Shown piece after piece: positions 8,522 to 18,169 of a DNA stretch of 64,000 nt. Position numbers and translations under genes: made by a program. The stretch is from Liquorilactobacillus sucicola DSM 21376 = JCM 15457 (GTDB lineage Bacteria; Bacillota; Bacilli; Lactobacillales; Lactobacillaceae), in NCBI RefSeq assembly GCF_000612445.1, contig NZ_BALC01000003.1, forward strand, positions 338,419 through 402,418, read 5' to 3'. A model generated the notes under the pieces. That model was not told the DNA's origin and ran no database searches. It saw only the letters and a list, made by a program, of their open reading frames with translations. Numbering within the stretch: position 1 is the stretch's first letter; each line of letters starts with the position of its first letter.

Positions 8522-9517
8522 TTACCACGCAATTGTCTCAACAGGATAATTGAGATATTCTAACCATTTGTTATCTACGAGATCAAAAATCGTTAATGAA
8601 ACTCCAGCCATTTCTATTGATGTCATGTAATTACCGACTTTCATAAAGACAGGTTTAATTTGTCTGTCCTCAAGTTGATCTAATAGGTCGTGACTGAAGA
8701 TATATTGCTCCATCAGCGGGGTAGCACCCATCCCATTGACTAATACGGCATATTGATGATCTGATTTCAATGGCTGGTTTTTTTCAATTTTTTCTAGCAA
8801 TTCTGTGACTAATTTCTTTGAAGTCTTGATTTTTTCGCGCCGATAGCCGGGTTCACTATGAATACCGACCCCATATTCAATTTCATCATCTGCCAATGTA
8901 AATCCCGGCTTGCCAACTTCAGGAACAGTAGCGGCTGAAAGCGCAACTGCGATGGTTTTGATATTGGCGAGTGCACTCTGAGCTAATTGCTCAATTTCTT
9001 CTAAGGTTGCACCTTGGTCGGCTGCTGCACCGACAAGCTTGTGCATTAAAACAGTGCCAGCAACGCCGCGTCGTCCCTGTGTATAAAGACTGTTTTCGAC
9101 TGCAATATCATCATCAACGATAATCGATTTGACTTTGATATCATCTAGTTCTGCCAAGTCCTTAGCCATATCAAAGTTCATGACATCACCAGAATAATTT
9201 TTAATAACGAGGAACACACCTTTCCCATGATCGGCTGCCTTAATGGCCGCATATATTTGATCTGGTGTTGGGGATGTAAAAACCTGCCCAGCAACTGCGG
9301 CACTCAGCATTCCTTTTCCCACGAAACCGGCATGTGAAGGTTCATGACCGCTGCCACCGCCACTTACGATTCCCACTTTTCCCGTCATAGAATCCTTGTC
9401 GCTTCTAACCATAGCCTCTGTGTCAGGTATTTTTTCAAGATATTGTGGGTACGACCTAACTAATCCATCTACCATTTCTGAAACAACATGTTGTGGTTCG
9501 TTAATGATTTTTTTCAC
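8522..9517 (-). CDS. dhaK: Dihydroxyacetone kinase, substrate-binding subunit
   Basis: The 331-residue product binds dihydroxyacetone covalently through a histidine. GIVSGGGSGHEPSHAGFVGKG and the covalent His in GVGIHSEPGYRR (about residue 220) are clear. The start is taken as GTG 9517 (protein MKKIINEPQHVV), because GAAAGGGA lies 10 bases upstream and this N-terminus matches the family; GTG 9526 would leave no spacing. With DhaL and DhaM it converts dihydroxyacetone to DHAP using PEP via the PTS, feeding glycerol-derived carbon into glycolysis. No DhaS/DhaQ-type regulator is adjacent. Confidence 0.94.
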   Translation of the reverse strand: MKKIINEPQHVVSEMVDGLVRSYPQYLEKIPDTEAMVRSDKDSMTGKVGIVSGGGSGHEPSHAGFVGKGMLSAAVAGQVFTSPTPDQIYAAIKAADHGKGVFLVIKNYSGDVMNFDMAKDLAELDDIKVKSIIVDDDIAVENSLYTQGRRGVAGTVLMHKLVGAAADQGATLEEIEQLAQSALANIKTIAVALSAATVPEVGKPGFTLADDEIEYGVGIHSEPGYRREKIKTSKKLVTELLEKIEKNQPLKSDHQYAVLVNGMGATPLMEQYIFSHDLLDQLEDRQIKPVFMKVGNYMTSIEMAGVSLTIFDLVDNKWLEYLNYPVETIAW

Positions 9518-9547
9518 TGGTTTCACGTCCCTTTCTGTACAATATTA

Positions 9548-9576
9548 ATTCTATCTGAACACGATTACATTGTAAA
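9548..9576 (-). promoter_or_regulatory. Promoter of dhaKLM
   Basis: Minus strand TTTACA (9576-9571), 17-nt spacer, TAGAAT (9553-9548), about 30 bases before the dhaK start. Confidence 0.65.
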
Positions 9577-9677
9577 AGGATGTTGCTTGAAACAGAAGAT
9601 GCAAGTAGCATTGTTTTTAACAAATGCTGGTATTAGCGGAAATTTGCTAAATGTTTTGCCAAAATATTATAAATTTG

Positions 9678-9727
9678 AAGTGCCTCCTAATTGTTAGACG
9701 GATAAAACTAACAATTGGAGGCACTTT
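9678..9727 (-). terminator. Hairpin downstream of yeiH-type gene
   Basis: Long stem AAGTGCCTCC-AATTGTTAG against CTAACAATTGGAGGCACTT with one unpaired base. The T-rich tail on the minus strand is weak (CAAATTTATAATATTTT), so termination is likely but not certain. Confidence 0.65.
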
Positions 9728-9791
9728 AATTCATCGTTTTTAAATTATTGATAACATGCATTATGAGACAAGACAAACATCTTATGTAATT

Positions 9792-10823
9792 CTAAAAGAA
9801 CAATTTACTGGCAGCCAACACTGCAATCATCAAAATACAAGAACAGATAAATGCCGCACTAAACGCTTTTCGACCGCGATGAATAATGGTGTCGAAGTTA
9901 ACATTCATACCTAAAGCAGCCATTGCCATACCTAAAACGATATAAGCTAATTTAACTAATAAATCTAAGACGCCACTAGAAATAGGGAAGAACGATCCTA
10001 TCATACTGGTGAGAATAAACCCTGCCATAAACCAAGGAATAGGCAATTTAGCTTTGACTGTACCGTTAGCCTGCTGCGGGGAGGTTCTTTGATACCAGAT
10101 TCCAATCAACAAAGCAGCAGGAGCCAATAATAAAACACGAGATAGTTTAGTGATAATAGCTTCGTCTAATCCAACAGGCCCAGCAGAACTGCCGGCCGCC
10201 ACAGCATGAGCTATTTCATGCAAAGATCCACCAGTGAAGACTCCAAATTGGGTTGGTGTCATGTGGAGCAGCGGTTTTAAGCCGATTTCAATCAGTGTAA
10301 AAATAGTTCCAAGTATTGCTACTGTTGCAACAGCCAGTACTTCATTTTCACGCTGTTGTTTTTCCTGATTTTTAGCGACCTTGATCTGAGGTGAAACTCC
10401 CATGACTGCTGCCGCACCGCATATACCTGAACCAGTCGCTGTTAAAATAGCCAGTTCTCGTTCAACTCCCATTTTGCGAGACAACCAGTAAGTTAAGAGA
10501 ATCATTCCCGTTACTATGCAGACCGCAAGCAAAATTGATTTAATGCCTGCGTGGGCTAGTTGGACTAGATTTAATTTGAAACCCAGGAGAATAATACCTA
10601 AACGTAAGAATTTATTTGAGATGAAACCTGATTCAATATTGGCTTTTTTTATTAAAGTCGGCTGAAGCTGCAAGGCAATTCCTAGTAGCATAGATAATAC
10701 CAAGGCACCCACAAGCGAAAGATAAGGCAGTTGGGCTAAGAATGAACCGATAACGGCACAGATAAAAGTTATGAAAAATGAAATCCAGAATGCAGTTTTC
10801 TTTAGTTCGCGAATAATTGACAA
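9792..10823 (-). CDS. YeiH/UPF0324-family membrane transporter (putative sulfate exporter family)
   Basis: The 343-residue integral membrane protein has about ten hydrophobic helices and the family landmarks: GFKLNLVQLAHAG, TGSGICGAAAVMGVSP, FGVFTGGSLHEIAHAVAAG and ALGMNVNFDTIIHRGRKA. The family is annotated as putative sulfate exporters, but direct biochemical proof is scarce, so the substrate is open. The divergent LysR gene 111 bases away is the usual regulator of such transporters (YeiE/CysR-like arrangement). Confidence 0.87.
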   Translation of the reverse strand: MSIIRELKKTAFWISFFITFICAVIGSFLAQLPYLSLVGALVLSMLLGIALQLQPTLIKKANIESGFISNKFLRLGIILLGFKLNLVQLAHAGIKSILLAVCIVTGMILLTYWLSRKMGVERELAILTATGSGICGAAAVMGVSPQIKVAKNQEKQQRENEVLAVATVAILGTIFTLIEIGLKPLLHMTPTQFGVFTGGSLHEIAHAVAAGSSAGPVGLDEAIITKLSRVLLLAPAALLIGIWYQRTSPQQANGTVKAKLPIPWFMAGFILTSMIGSFFPISSGVLDLLVKLAYIVLGMAMAALGMNVNFDTIIHRGRKAFSAAFICSCILMIAVLAASKLFF

Positions 10824-10901
10824 AATATTGCCTCCTTAAAGTAATAATTAGAGTATAGCTGATTTTTTGAATAAGTAGAAATAATGGTTTATTATTATTC
10901 T

Positions 10902-10911
10902 ATAAGCTTAT
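10902..10911. promoter_or_regulatory. Candidate LysR operator in the yeiH/lysR divergent promoter
   Basis: ATAAGCTTAT is a perfect 10-bp palindrome in the 111-base divergent intergenic region, flanked by AT-rich sequence. LysR regulators usually bind such dyads between themselves and the target. Assignment is by position only. Confidence 0.35.
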
Positions 10912-10934
10912 GTTATGAATAAAGGAGACTTATT

Positions 10935-11813
10935 TTGTTAGATCAATTATATTTGACTTTTTTAGTTTTGACGCAGACATTGTCCTATACTAAAACTGCT
11001 GAGCAATTGTATATTTCGCAACCTGCCGTAACGCAGCAGATCCAACGTTTGGAAGAAAAACTCGACTTAAAGCTCGTTCACTATCATCGACCAAACTTAA
11101 AAATTACGCAGGCAGGGGAAGAATTAGCCGATTTTTTGCAGAGAACTAGTGTGCAAGCAAAGCAAGTTCTTGAACGAATTCAGACACCGGATAAATTTCA
11201 AGAAATTAATTTTAGTACAACTCGTTCGCTAAGTGTTTTTTTGGCACCTAAATTAATAAAAGAAGTTGCGGCACAGAAAGCATTCAGAAAAATAAGCTGT
11301 CATGTTGGGAATACGGAGCAAGCACTGGCCAAAGTCAGAAACGGAGAAAGTCAATTTGCATTGGTTGAAGGGAATTTTAATAAAAACAAATTTGGATATA
11401 AAATAATTAGTTCTGAGCCCTTTGTAGCTGTCGCTGCACCAGACCATCCCTTAGCACAGTTCAAATCTTTAACGTGGAGCGACTTGGTCAAGACACCATT
11501 GCTTGTTAGAGAGAGGGGATCTGGCTCACGGGAAATTTTGGCTAGCCTTGCGCGGGCAGAAAATGTTAGTTTAGCTGATTTTGAACATATGATTGTTATT
11601 TCTGAACCGCTTTTGATTAGGCAGTTGCTGTTAGAAGGGGTTGGAGTTAGTTTCTTGTATCGCTCACTTGTAGAAAAGCAGTTACAACAGAGACAACTGG
11701 TTGAATTACCGATGAGAGATAATGGACAGACAGCACATGATCTTTACATAGTATATGCAAAAGACAGCTACTTTAAAAAAGACTATGAAAAATGGGCAGA
11801 TGTACTAAGATAA
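10935..11813 (+). CDS. LysR-family transcriptional regulator
   Basis: The 292-residue protein has the N-terminal LysR winged HTH (FLVLTQTLSYTKTAEQLYISQPAVTQQIQRLEEKLDLKLV) and an effector domain typical of CysB/YeiE types (FALVEGNF, RERGSGSRE, LLEGVGVSFLYRSLVEKQL). Start TTG 10935 follows AAAGGAGACTTATT. It is divergent from the YeiH-type transporter and probably activates it (inference from family layout). Confidence 0.9.
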   Translation: MLDQLYLTFLVLTQTLSYTKTAEQLYISQPAVTQQIQRLEEKLDLKLVHYHRPNLKITQAGEELADFLQRTSVQAKQVLERIQTPDKFQEINFSTTRSLSVFLAPKLIKEVAAQKAFRKISCHVGNTEQALAKVRNGESQFALVEGNFNKNKFGYKIISSEPFVAVAAPDHPLAQFKSLTWSDLVKTPLLVRERGSGSREILASLARAENVSLADFEHMIVISEPLLIRQLLLEGVGVSFLYRSLVEKQLQQRQLVELPMRDNGQTAHDLYIVYAKDSYFKKDYEKWADVLR

Positions 11814-11876
11814 GATATTTTAGATTTGACTGTGAGCGTTAGACGAAGAGATTTATGTAATACACTCACACACAAA

Positions 11877-12060
11877 AATAAGGAGTCTGGGTCAAAAGTT
11901 AAAATTTAACCTAGCTCCCTTGTTTATTCTGTATAACTGTATCCCATAAGTCAAAATTTTCTTTCTATCTTGGATTACCTGTAGCAAAGTACTCGCTGGG
12001 TGCATACTTGCGTGTTAGTACTCAAATTTTATCAACTTATGGTGTACACCATCTTTTATC
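11877..12060 (-). repeat. Dispersed intergenic repeat, inverted copy, ending in a terminator hairpin
   Basis: On the minus strand this segment aligns by eye with the copy at 33222-33412: AAATTTGAGTACTAACACG, then ATTTTGACTTATGGGATAC, then AGAATAAACAAGGGAGC, then the hairpin. The hairpin (GGAGTCTGGGTCAAAAGTTAAA with TTTAACCTAGCTCC, 11882-11919) has T-rich sequence on both sides and can end both the LysR transcript and the P-type ATPase transcript. Confidence 0.65.
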
Positions 12061-12106
12061 TTTTACAATGAAATATAAAATTAAAACCAAGCATATTATT
12101 AAGAAA

Positions 12107-14698
12107 TTATTTGCTTAGTCTAAGGTGAATTTTTTTGTTGATTTCTAGCAAAATAGTGGGAATAAACATTGCTAAGAGACTAATGACCCATTGAAGGCCA
12201 GTTAATTTTACTAAACCAAACGAACTTTGCAGTGGTGGAATTAAAGCCACTGCAAGGATAATGCATGCCGCAACAAGCAAGGCGATGTTCAAAGTCGAGT
12301 TTGATCTAATTGAAGACCATGTTAGTGGACCACGTACTTTGATTGGGTAAATATCAATCATGGATCCCAAAGCTAAGGTTAAAAACAGCATTGTTGCTCC
12401 AACGGGAGAATTGTTATCGGTTAAGAGAAAACGTCCCAAAGCATAGATAGTCAAGGTCAAAACAGTATAGATAGCTGAGCGGGTGAACATACGCATTCCG
12501 ACACCATTACTGAAGATACTCTGATCACTTGGAATAGGAGGTTGCTGCATGGCACGCTTTTCTCCCGGCTCTCGTGAGAGATAAAACCCTGGAATTCCGT
12601 CAGCTAAGACATTTATTAACAGTAATTGTTCAGCAATTAGTGGTACACCCCAACCAAACAGAACGCTGCCAACCATTAAAAATATCTGTGCAAAATTGAC
12701 GCTGACTAAAAATTCGATGGCTTTTAAAACATTTTGGTAGATCGTACGGCCAGAAGAAACTGCTTCAATTATTGTTGCAAAATTATCATCAGTCAAAATT
12801 AAGTCCGAAGCGCCTTTCGCAACTTCAGTCCCAGTAACACCCATCGCTATACCGACATCAGCAGCTTTAAGCGCAGGAGCATCATTGACACCATCACCAG
12901 TCATTGCAACTACCTTGCCTTTTTGTTGCCAAGCCTTGACGATTCTGATTTTGTCTTCAGGTGAAACTCGCGCAAAAACACTAGCTTTGTCTATACGCTC
13001 AGCGAGCATCTGATCATTCCATTTTGAAAGGTCCGATCCGCTTACAGCTAGGTCTCCGTCTTGATAAATACCGATTTGAGAAGCAATTGCCCGCGCAGTT
13101 ACTTTATGGTCACCAGTAATCATAATTGTTTTGATCCCAGCTTCTTTGGCTTGGGTAACAGCTTTTTTAGCCTCAGGGCGCGGCGGATCTATTAGCCCGA
13201 TAATTCCAGCAAAGGTCAGTTCCACTTCCAGTGATTCGAGTGGTTCCTGAGGCTGATCATCAAATTCACGATATGCGACTCCTAAGACGCGGAGCGCATC
13301 ATTTGCAAATTCATCATGAATTCTGCTGAGTTTTTTATTGTCGGCTTTGGAAAGGTTAATGGGAAGTTTGTCTAAAGCGCCCTTTACGATCAAAAGAAAG
13401 TGACCATTATTGAGTTTGTGAAAGGTAGCCATTGTTTTTTTCTCTGAAGAAAAGGGACGTTCGTTAATTCGTGGGGCGTCTTTTTCAAAGTGTGCGCGCG
13501 AAAGCTGATGCTGTTGCAGTAGGCGGATGATAGCAAGCTCTGTCGCGTCACCTTCAGCATGCTTTCCATTGATGATAGCATTTGTATCAAGTGCAAAAAG
13601 TCGCATTAATTCTACTGCTGAATCGCTGAGCGCTTGCCCACTTTCTATATTTTCGGGTTTCTCGTTGGAAAATGACCATAAACGAGTGATTGCCATTTCA
13701 TTTTGAGTTAGTGTTCCAGTTTTATCAGATGCTATTATGTCAACGCTACCAATTGTTTCAACTGAATTTAAACGCCGGATAATGGCATTGCGCTGTGCCA
13801 TCTTCTGTACACCGACTGAGAGACTGATTGTAACAATGACAGGCAGAGTTTCTGGAACGGCAGCAACAGCTAAAGAAACGCCGATCATTAGGTTGTCTAT
13901 TGGGCTGCCTAAGTCATGCAATGTACTGAGAAAGAAAATTAAAACACCACTGGCAATCGCGATAAATGTCATAATAAGCGAAAGTCGTGAGAGCCGTTGC
14001 TGCAAAGCTGTTTTATGTTTTTTAGTTGTGTTGAGTAGATCAGCAATTTTTCCAATTTCAGTCTTCATGCCAATTGCAGAAACGATCATTATTCCAGAGC
14101 CTTGGGTAACTAATGTTCCTGAAAAAGCTTTGTCTACTTGGTCGCCAATAGAAACGGGAGCAGTTTCTGGAGTTTTAGTCGTCTTTTCGACCGGCTCGCT
14201 TTCACCCGTCAGTATGGCTTCATCAATCGTTAACCCCTTTACTTGCTTTAATGCACCATCTGCTGGAACTTGGTCACCAGCGTTTAACGTAACAACATCT
14301 CCTACAACGACATCTGAGATGGCTATTCTTTGGCTAGTGCCATCACGGATGACCTGAGCGGTAGGTTCGCTTAGGTCCCTGAGGGCCGCCAATGATTTTT
14401 CAGCGCTGTGCTCTTGGTACAAACCAATCATCACATTTAGGACTACAATTGATCCAATGACGATGGGCTTTGTCCAGCCACCATCAAATGAAAGAGCCAT
14501 GTAGGCTGATAAAAATACTGCGAATAACAAGATAAGTGAAGTTATTTCGGTCAACTGAATGAAGATTTTTTTCCAGATACTTTCCCTTTTTGCTTCTTGC
14601 AGAATATTATTGCCACATTGTTCGCGGCTACTAGCAACCTCAGCAGAGCTGAGGCCATTTTTTAAGTCGGTGGTTTTTTTTCGGTCATTATGTGTCAT
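12107..14698 (-). CDS. Cation-transporting P-type ATPase (type II, Ca2+-ATPase-like)
   Basis: This 863-residue membrane pump has every P-type landmark: TGES in the actuator domain (about 170), VAAVPETLPVIVTISL in TM4, the phosphorylation site SDKTGTLTQNE (Asp about 325), KGALDKLP in the nucleotide domain, MITGDH, and the hinge TGDGVNDAPALKAADVGIAMG (about 605). Around ten membrane helices are recognisable, and the last third (VNFAQIFLMVGSVLFGW, LLLINVLADGIPGFYLS) resembles PMCA/PacL-like calcium or manganese exporters. The PETLP in place of PEGLP is a common bacterial variant. Its stop lies just after the repeat-borne terminator. It is divergent from a second P-type ATPase; no metal-sensor gene is adjacent, so the ion is uncertain. 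Confidence 0.9.
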   Translation of the reverse strand: MTHNDRKKTTDLKNGLSSAEVASSREQCGNNILQEAKRESIWKKIFIQLTEITSLILLFAVFLSAYMALSFDGGWTKPIVIGSIVVLNVMIGLYQEHSAEKSLAALRDLSEPTAQVIRDGTSQRIAISDVVVGDVVTLNAGDQVPADGALKQVKGLTIDEAILTGESEPVEKTTKTPETAPVSIGDQVDKAFSGTLVTQGSGIMIVSAIGMKTEIGKIADLLNTTKKHKTALQQRLSRLSLIMTFIAIASGVLIFFLSTLHDLGSPIDNLMIGVSLAVAAVPETLPVIVTISLSVGVQKMAQRNAIIRRLNSVETIGSVDIIASDKTGTLTQNEMAITRLWSFSNEKPENIESGQALSDSAVELMRLFALDTNAIINGKHAEGDATELAIIRLLQQHQLSRAHFEKDAPRINERPFSSEKKTMATFHKLNNGHFLLIVKGALDKLPINLSKADNKKLSRIHDEFANDALRVLGVAYREFDDQPQEPLESLEVELTFAGIIGLIDPPRPEAKKAVTQAKEAGIKTIMITGDHKVTARAIASQIGIYQDGDLAVSGSDLSKWNDQMLAERIDKASVFARVSPEDKIRIVKAWQQKGKVVAMTGDGVNDAPALKAADVGIAMGVTGTEVAKGASDLILTDDNFATIIEAVSSGRTIYQNVLKAIEFLVSVNFAQIFLMVGSVLFGWGVPLIAEQLLLINVLADGIPGFYLSREPGEKRAMQQPPIPSDQSIFSNGVGMRMFTRSAIYTVLTLTIYALGRFLLTDNNSPVGATMLFLTLALGSMIDIYPIKVRGPLTWSSIRSNSTLNIALLVAACIILAVALIPPLQSSFGLVKLTGLQWVISLLAMFIPTILLEINKKIHLRLSK

Positions 14699-15063
14699 CT
14701 TGTCACTTCCTTCGTTTGTTTTGGATAGGGTTCTCTAGTTCTGATAAAATTCAGGACAGATTGTCTATCTACCTAAACTAAGTGTAACAAAAGATGTTTA
14801 TTTTTTTTAAACTTATACTCTTTTGATTATCTAAAAGGGATAATAGCAGTCAGAATTTGAGTGATTTGTTTTAAGACGAAAGAACCTGACCACATATAGC
14901 AAGACGACTCGTGTAAAGTAGAAGGCAGCTCAAAATACAAATGTGCTCAATTGGATGCAAATATTATTGATATAAACACTAAAAAAATAGAAGAATAGGA
15001 ACAAAAAGAGTATTATGGCGGTGAAGATAGTGTTTTCATTAGATAGGCGGGAGTGATGATGGA
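14699..15063. other. Divergent intergenic region between two P-type ATPases
   Basis: 365 bases without a gene. It is AT-rich and must hold both promoters. A TATTAT hexamer at about 15013 could serve the plus-strand gene, but I see no clear -35 partner, palindrome or riboswitch. Confidence 0.5.
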
Positions 15064-17832
15064 ATGATTCAAAAAAAAGCAGAGACAGGTGTTATTGCTT
15101 CCAGCAGTGAGAAAAAATTATTTGAACTGCTGAAATCTTCTGTACAAGGATTAGCTGAAGCTGAAGCAAAGCAGCGGTTGAACGAATTTGGAGCTAATGA
15201 TATTCAGCAGGCGAAAAAGCAGTCACAGTTACAAGCTTTTATGAAGAATTTTGTTAGTCTAATGGCACTCTTGTTGTGGATCAGCGGAGCAATTGCTCTT
15301 TTTGCGGGGATGCCGGAACTAGGTGTCGCTATTTGGTTGGTAAATATTATTAATGGTGTTTTTAGTTTTTGGCAAGAATATGCTGCCCAAAAAGCGACTA
15401 GTTCTTTGAAAAAAATGCTGCCGACTTATACGATTGTGATCAGAAATGGCAACAATAAGCAGATTGATGCAAAAAACTTGGTCCCTGGGGATGTCTTTCT
15501 TATTCAAGCAGGCAACAGCATTCCGGCGGATGCAAGAATTTTAACGGCTGAAGCGCTTGAGATAGATGAATCAGCCTTAACGGGAGAATCAGAAACAGTA
15601 AATAAGGATGAGAAATATCTGAAAACGGAGGGAAAATTCGGACAAAATAATATTATTTATGCTGGGACAACAGTTGCCAGAGGGACCGCTAAGGTAATAG
15701 CTTTTCATACAGGGATGGATACTGAGTTCGGAAAGATAACTAACTTGACGCAGAAACAACGGAAGTCAAAATCGCCCTTGCAATTGGAGTTGAACCGCCT
15801 GACTAAGCAAATATCAGTGATTGCAATTGTCATCGGTGTAATCTTTTTTTTCGCAGCAGTCTTTTTTGTTCATTACCCTTGGTCTAAGTCATTTATTTTT
15901 GCACTAGGAATGATTGTTGCTTTTATCCCAGAAGGATTGCTGCCAACAGTTACACTATCATTGGCACAAGGGGTACAGCGAATGTCAAAAAAGCATGCAC
16001 TTGTTAAAGAATTGAGCAGTGTTGAGACTCTAGGTGAGACAAGTGTGATTGCATCAGATAAAACTGGAACTTTAACACAGAACCAAATGACGATCAACCA
16101 TATATGGCTTTTGGACGATAAATTTGAAGTTACGGGTGAAGGTTACAGTAACAATGGGCAGATTCAAAAAAATCAGCAGAGAATTGACATTGAAAAGTAC
16201 CCAGACTTGAAACAGTTATTGGTTATTGCGGCACTGAACAATGATTCGAAGATAGAAGAAACGGCTGACAAAAAAGCAAAAGTTATCGGTACACCAACAG
16301 AGGCAGCTCATACTATAGTTGCTGAAAAAGCAGGAATTGAAATTGAGCAACTTGCCCAAGAACAGCCACGGCTAAAAGAATTCCCCTTTGATTCAAATCG
16401 AAAGTTAATGACGACTATTCACACAGTCAACGGAAGAAAAGTTGCTTATGTGAAGGGAGCTTTGAGCAGTGTTATCAAATGTTCAAGTCAAATTATGGTT
16501 AAAGGGAAGGTACGCCCTCTCACTGCTGAGGATCGCCAAAAAATTGAAGCAGCGAATAAACACTATGCAACGATGGGGCTTCGTTCCCTCGCCCTCGCAT
16601 TTCATGAATTAGAGGAGCCATCCAATATATTAGATAAACAAGAAACTATTGAAGATGATTTAGTGTTTGTCGGGCTGACAGTGATGGCAGATCCGCCGCG
16701 CCCAGAAATCTACGCGGCAATAAAGGAATGTCATGATGCACAGATTCGAGTCATTATGGTAACTGGTGATAGTGCACTTACTGCTAAAAGTGTGGCTCTT
16801 AAAATTGGAATGGTTGGCAATAACGTACAGGTGATAACAGGTGCAGAACTAGAAAAGATGAATGACAAAGAACTGTGTACAGCGGTCAAACAAGAGGTTA
16901 TTTTTGCACGTGTTGCACCAGAACATAAATATCGCATAGTTAAGGCATGTCAAGCTAATGGGGAAATTGTTGCCTCAACAGGTGATGGAGTGAACGATGC
17001 GCCAGCATTGAAACAAGCTGATATTGGCATAGCAATGGGGGTTACAGGGACGGATGTTGCAAAGGATGCAGCCGATATGATATTGACAGATGATAACTTT
17101 GCCTCAATCGTTGCAGCTGTTGAAGAAGGCCGGACAGTTTATAGTAATATTCAAAAGTTTTTGTTGTATATTCTAAACTCGAATGTTCCAGAAGCTATTC
17201 CTTCTGTTTTGTTTCTTTTCTCACGCGGATTAATCCCACTACCATTGACTGTTATGCAGATTTTGACCGTTGATTTGGGAACCGATATGTTGCCGGCATT
17301 GGGGCTGGGTGCTGAAAAAAGTGAACCTGGTGTGATGAAGCAACCGCCACGATCACAAGAAAGTCACTTGCTCGAACGCTCTCTCCTGTGGAAGGCTTTT
17401 GCCTGGTATGGTGCAGGTGCAGCACTCATCTCAACGTTTGCTTATTTATTTGTAAATTATGTGCACGGTTATTCATTTATGAATCTGGCAGAGGATGGAA
17501 ATGTTTATGTCCAAGCAACAACGATGACACTAGCAGCGATCGTATTTTGTCAAATAGCTGCTGCCATTAACTGCCGAACAAAGGAGACTTCGGTTTTAAC
17601 AATCGGTTTACTCAGTAACCGGCATGTTATTCGTGGAATTGTAGTGGAGATTATTTTATTAATATTGCTGATGTATGTTCCAATTTTACAAGGATTGTTT
17701 AATACAACGGCGATTGGACCACTAGAATGGCTTTTCTTGGTAATTATCCCCGTGCCACTAGTTTTAATTGAAGAGCTCAGAAAGTATTTTGTTCGTTCGA
17801 AGTCACTTGAATCCCAGGTTTACAAAAAATAG
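15064..17832 (+). CDS. P-type ATPase with Na,K/H,K-ATPase-like (type IIC) motifs
   Basis: The 922-residue pump shows TGESETV (about 173), the phosphorylation site SDKTGTLTQNQM (Asp about 333) and the hinge TGDGVNDAPALKQADIGIAMG. Its ion-binding helices match the alpha subunit of animal Na,K-ATPase rather than calcium pumps: IPEGLLPTVTLSL in TM4 (about 289), SNVPEAIPSVLF in TM5 (about 707), and VDLGTDMLPALGLGAE in TM6, which keeps the two aspartates of the eukaryotic CIDLGTDM motif. SSVETLGETSVIASDKTG is likewise IIC-like. A role in Na+ or K+ transport is therefore plausible, but this is inference; prokaryotic members are poorly characterised and the beta subunit is absent. Start ATG 15064 is preceded by GGCGGGAG at suitable distance. 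Confidence 0.9.
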   Translation: MIQKKAETGVIASSSEKKLFELLKSSVQGLAEAEAKQRLNEFGANDIQQAKKQSQLQAFMKNFVSLMALLLWISGAIALFAGMPELGVAIWLVNIINGVFSFWQEYAAQKATSSLKKMLPTYTIVIRNGNNKQIDAKNLVPGDVFLIQAGNSIPADARILTAEALEIDESALTGESETVNKDEKYLKTEGKFGQNNIIYAGTTVARGTAKVIAFHTGMDTEFGKITNLTQKQRKSKSPLQLELNRLTKQISVIAIVIGVIFFFAAVFFVHYPWSKSFIFALGMIVAFIPEGLLPTVTLSLAQGVQRMSKKHALVKELSSVETLGETSVIASDKTGTLTQNQMTINHIWLLDDKFEVTGEGYSNNGQIQKNQQRIDIEKYPDLKQLLVIAALNNDSKIEETADKKAKVIGTPTEAAHTIVAEKAGIEIEQLAQEQPRLKEFPFDSNRKLMTTIHTVNGRKVAYVKGALSSVIKCSSQIMVKGKVRPLTAEDRQKIEAANKHYATMGLRSLALAFHELEEPSNILDKQETIEDDLVFVGLTVMADPPRPEIYAAIKECHDAQIRVIMVTGDSALTAKSVALKIGMVGNNVQVITGAELEKMNDKELCTAVKQEVIFARVAPEHKYRIVKACQANGEIVASTGDGVNDAPALKQADIGIAMGVTGTDVAKDAADMILTDDNFASIVAAVEEGRTVYSNIQKFLLYILNSNVPEAIPSVLFLFSRGLIPLPLTVMQILTVDLGTDMLPALGLGAEKSEPGVMKQPPRSQESHLLERSLLWKAFAWYGAGAALISTFAYLFVNYVHGYSFMNLAEDGNVYVQATTMTLAAIVFCQIAAAINCRTKETSVLTIGLLSNRHVIRGIVVEIILLILLMYVPILQGLFNTTAIGPLEWLFLVIIPVPLVLIEELRKYFVRSKSLESQVYKK

Positions 17833-18000
17833 TAGAGTTCTAATAAGAGAATAGCTATGTAAAAGACGGCTTTTCTGTTCAAGTATAAATCACTGATGGG
17901 AGAGCATCTTTTTAGAGAAAATTCAAACTTAGATACTTCAAGATCACCGAACATTATGTTGGCACACTATTCTTGGTAAAATTATGGGCAGATACATTGA

Positions 18001-18045
18001 AGAAACTGTAATGGGATAGTTATCTCGCGGCAGTTTCTTTTTTGA
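18001..18045 (+). terminator. Terminator downstream of the IIC-like ATPase
   Basis: GAAACTG and CAGTTTC enclose an imperfect inner stem, followed by a run of T. It lies 170 bases after the ATPase stop. The 17833-18000 interval has no recognisable gene. Confidence 0.7.
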
Positions 18046-18095
18046 TTGAAAAATTAGTTTTCAAAATTACGTATTTTAGTGTACTATTGGTAAAG

Positions 18096-18165
18096 TTGAG
18101 TTTACTCAATCAGATGGAGTATGGTATATCCTTAAAAACCTCCACAAAAAAACAAAAGGAGAATT
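18096..18165 (+). promoter_or_regulatory. Candidate preQ1 riboswitch upstream of queF-queC-queT
   Basis: A small hairpin TTGAGT-TT-ACTCAA (18096-18109) is followed by a stem TGGAG/CTCCA (18115-18119 with 18140-18144). Its loop contains ATCCTT, which can pair with AAGGA of the ribosome binding site (18157-18161) across an A-rich linker. This is the H-type pseudoknot logic of preQ1 riboswitches, in which ligand hides the Shine-Dalgarno. The position before queF and the QueT transporter is the known context. The sequence does not match a textbook class I or II consensus by eye, so class is left open. Confidence 0.5.
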
Positions 18166-18169
18166 GTAA

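Noticed and set aside
13737..14357. Plus-strand open frame of 206 codons within the Ca-type ATPase gene
   Set aside because: Antisense shadow of a conserved P-type ATPase; no ribosome binding site or domain.
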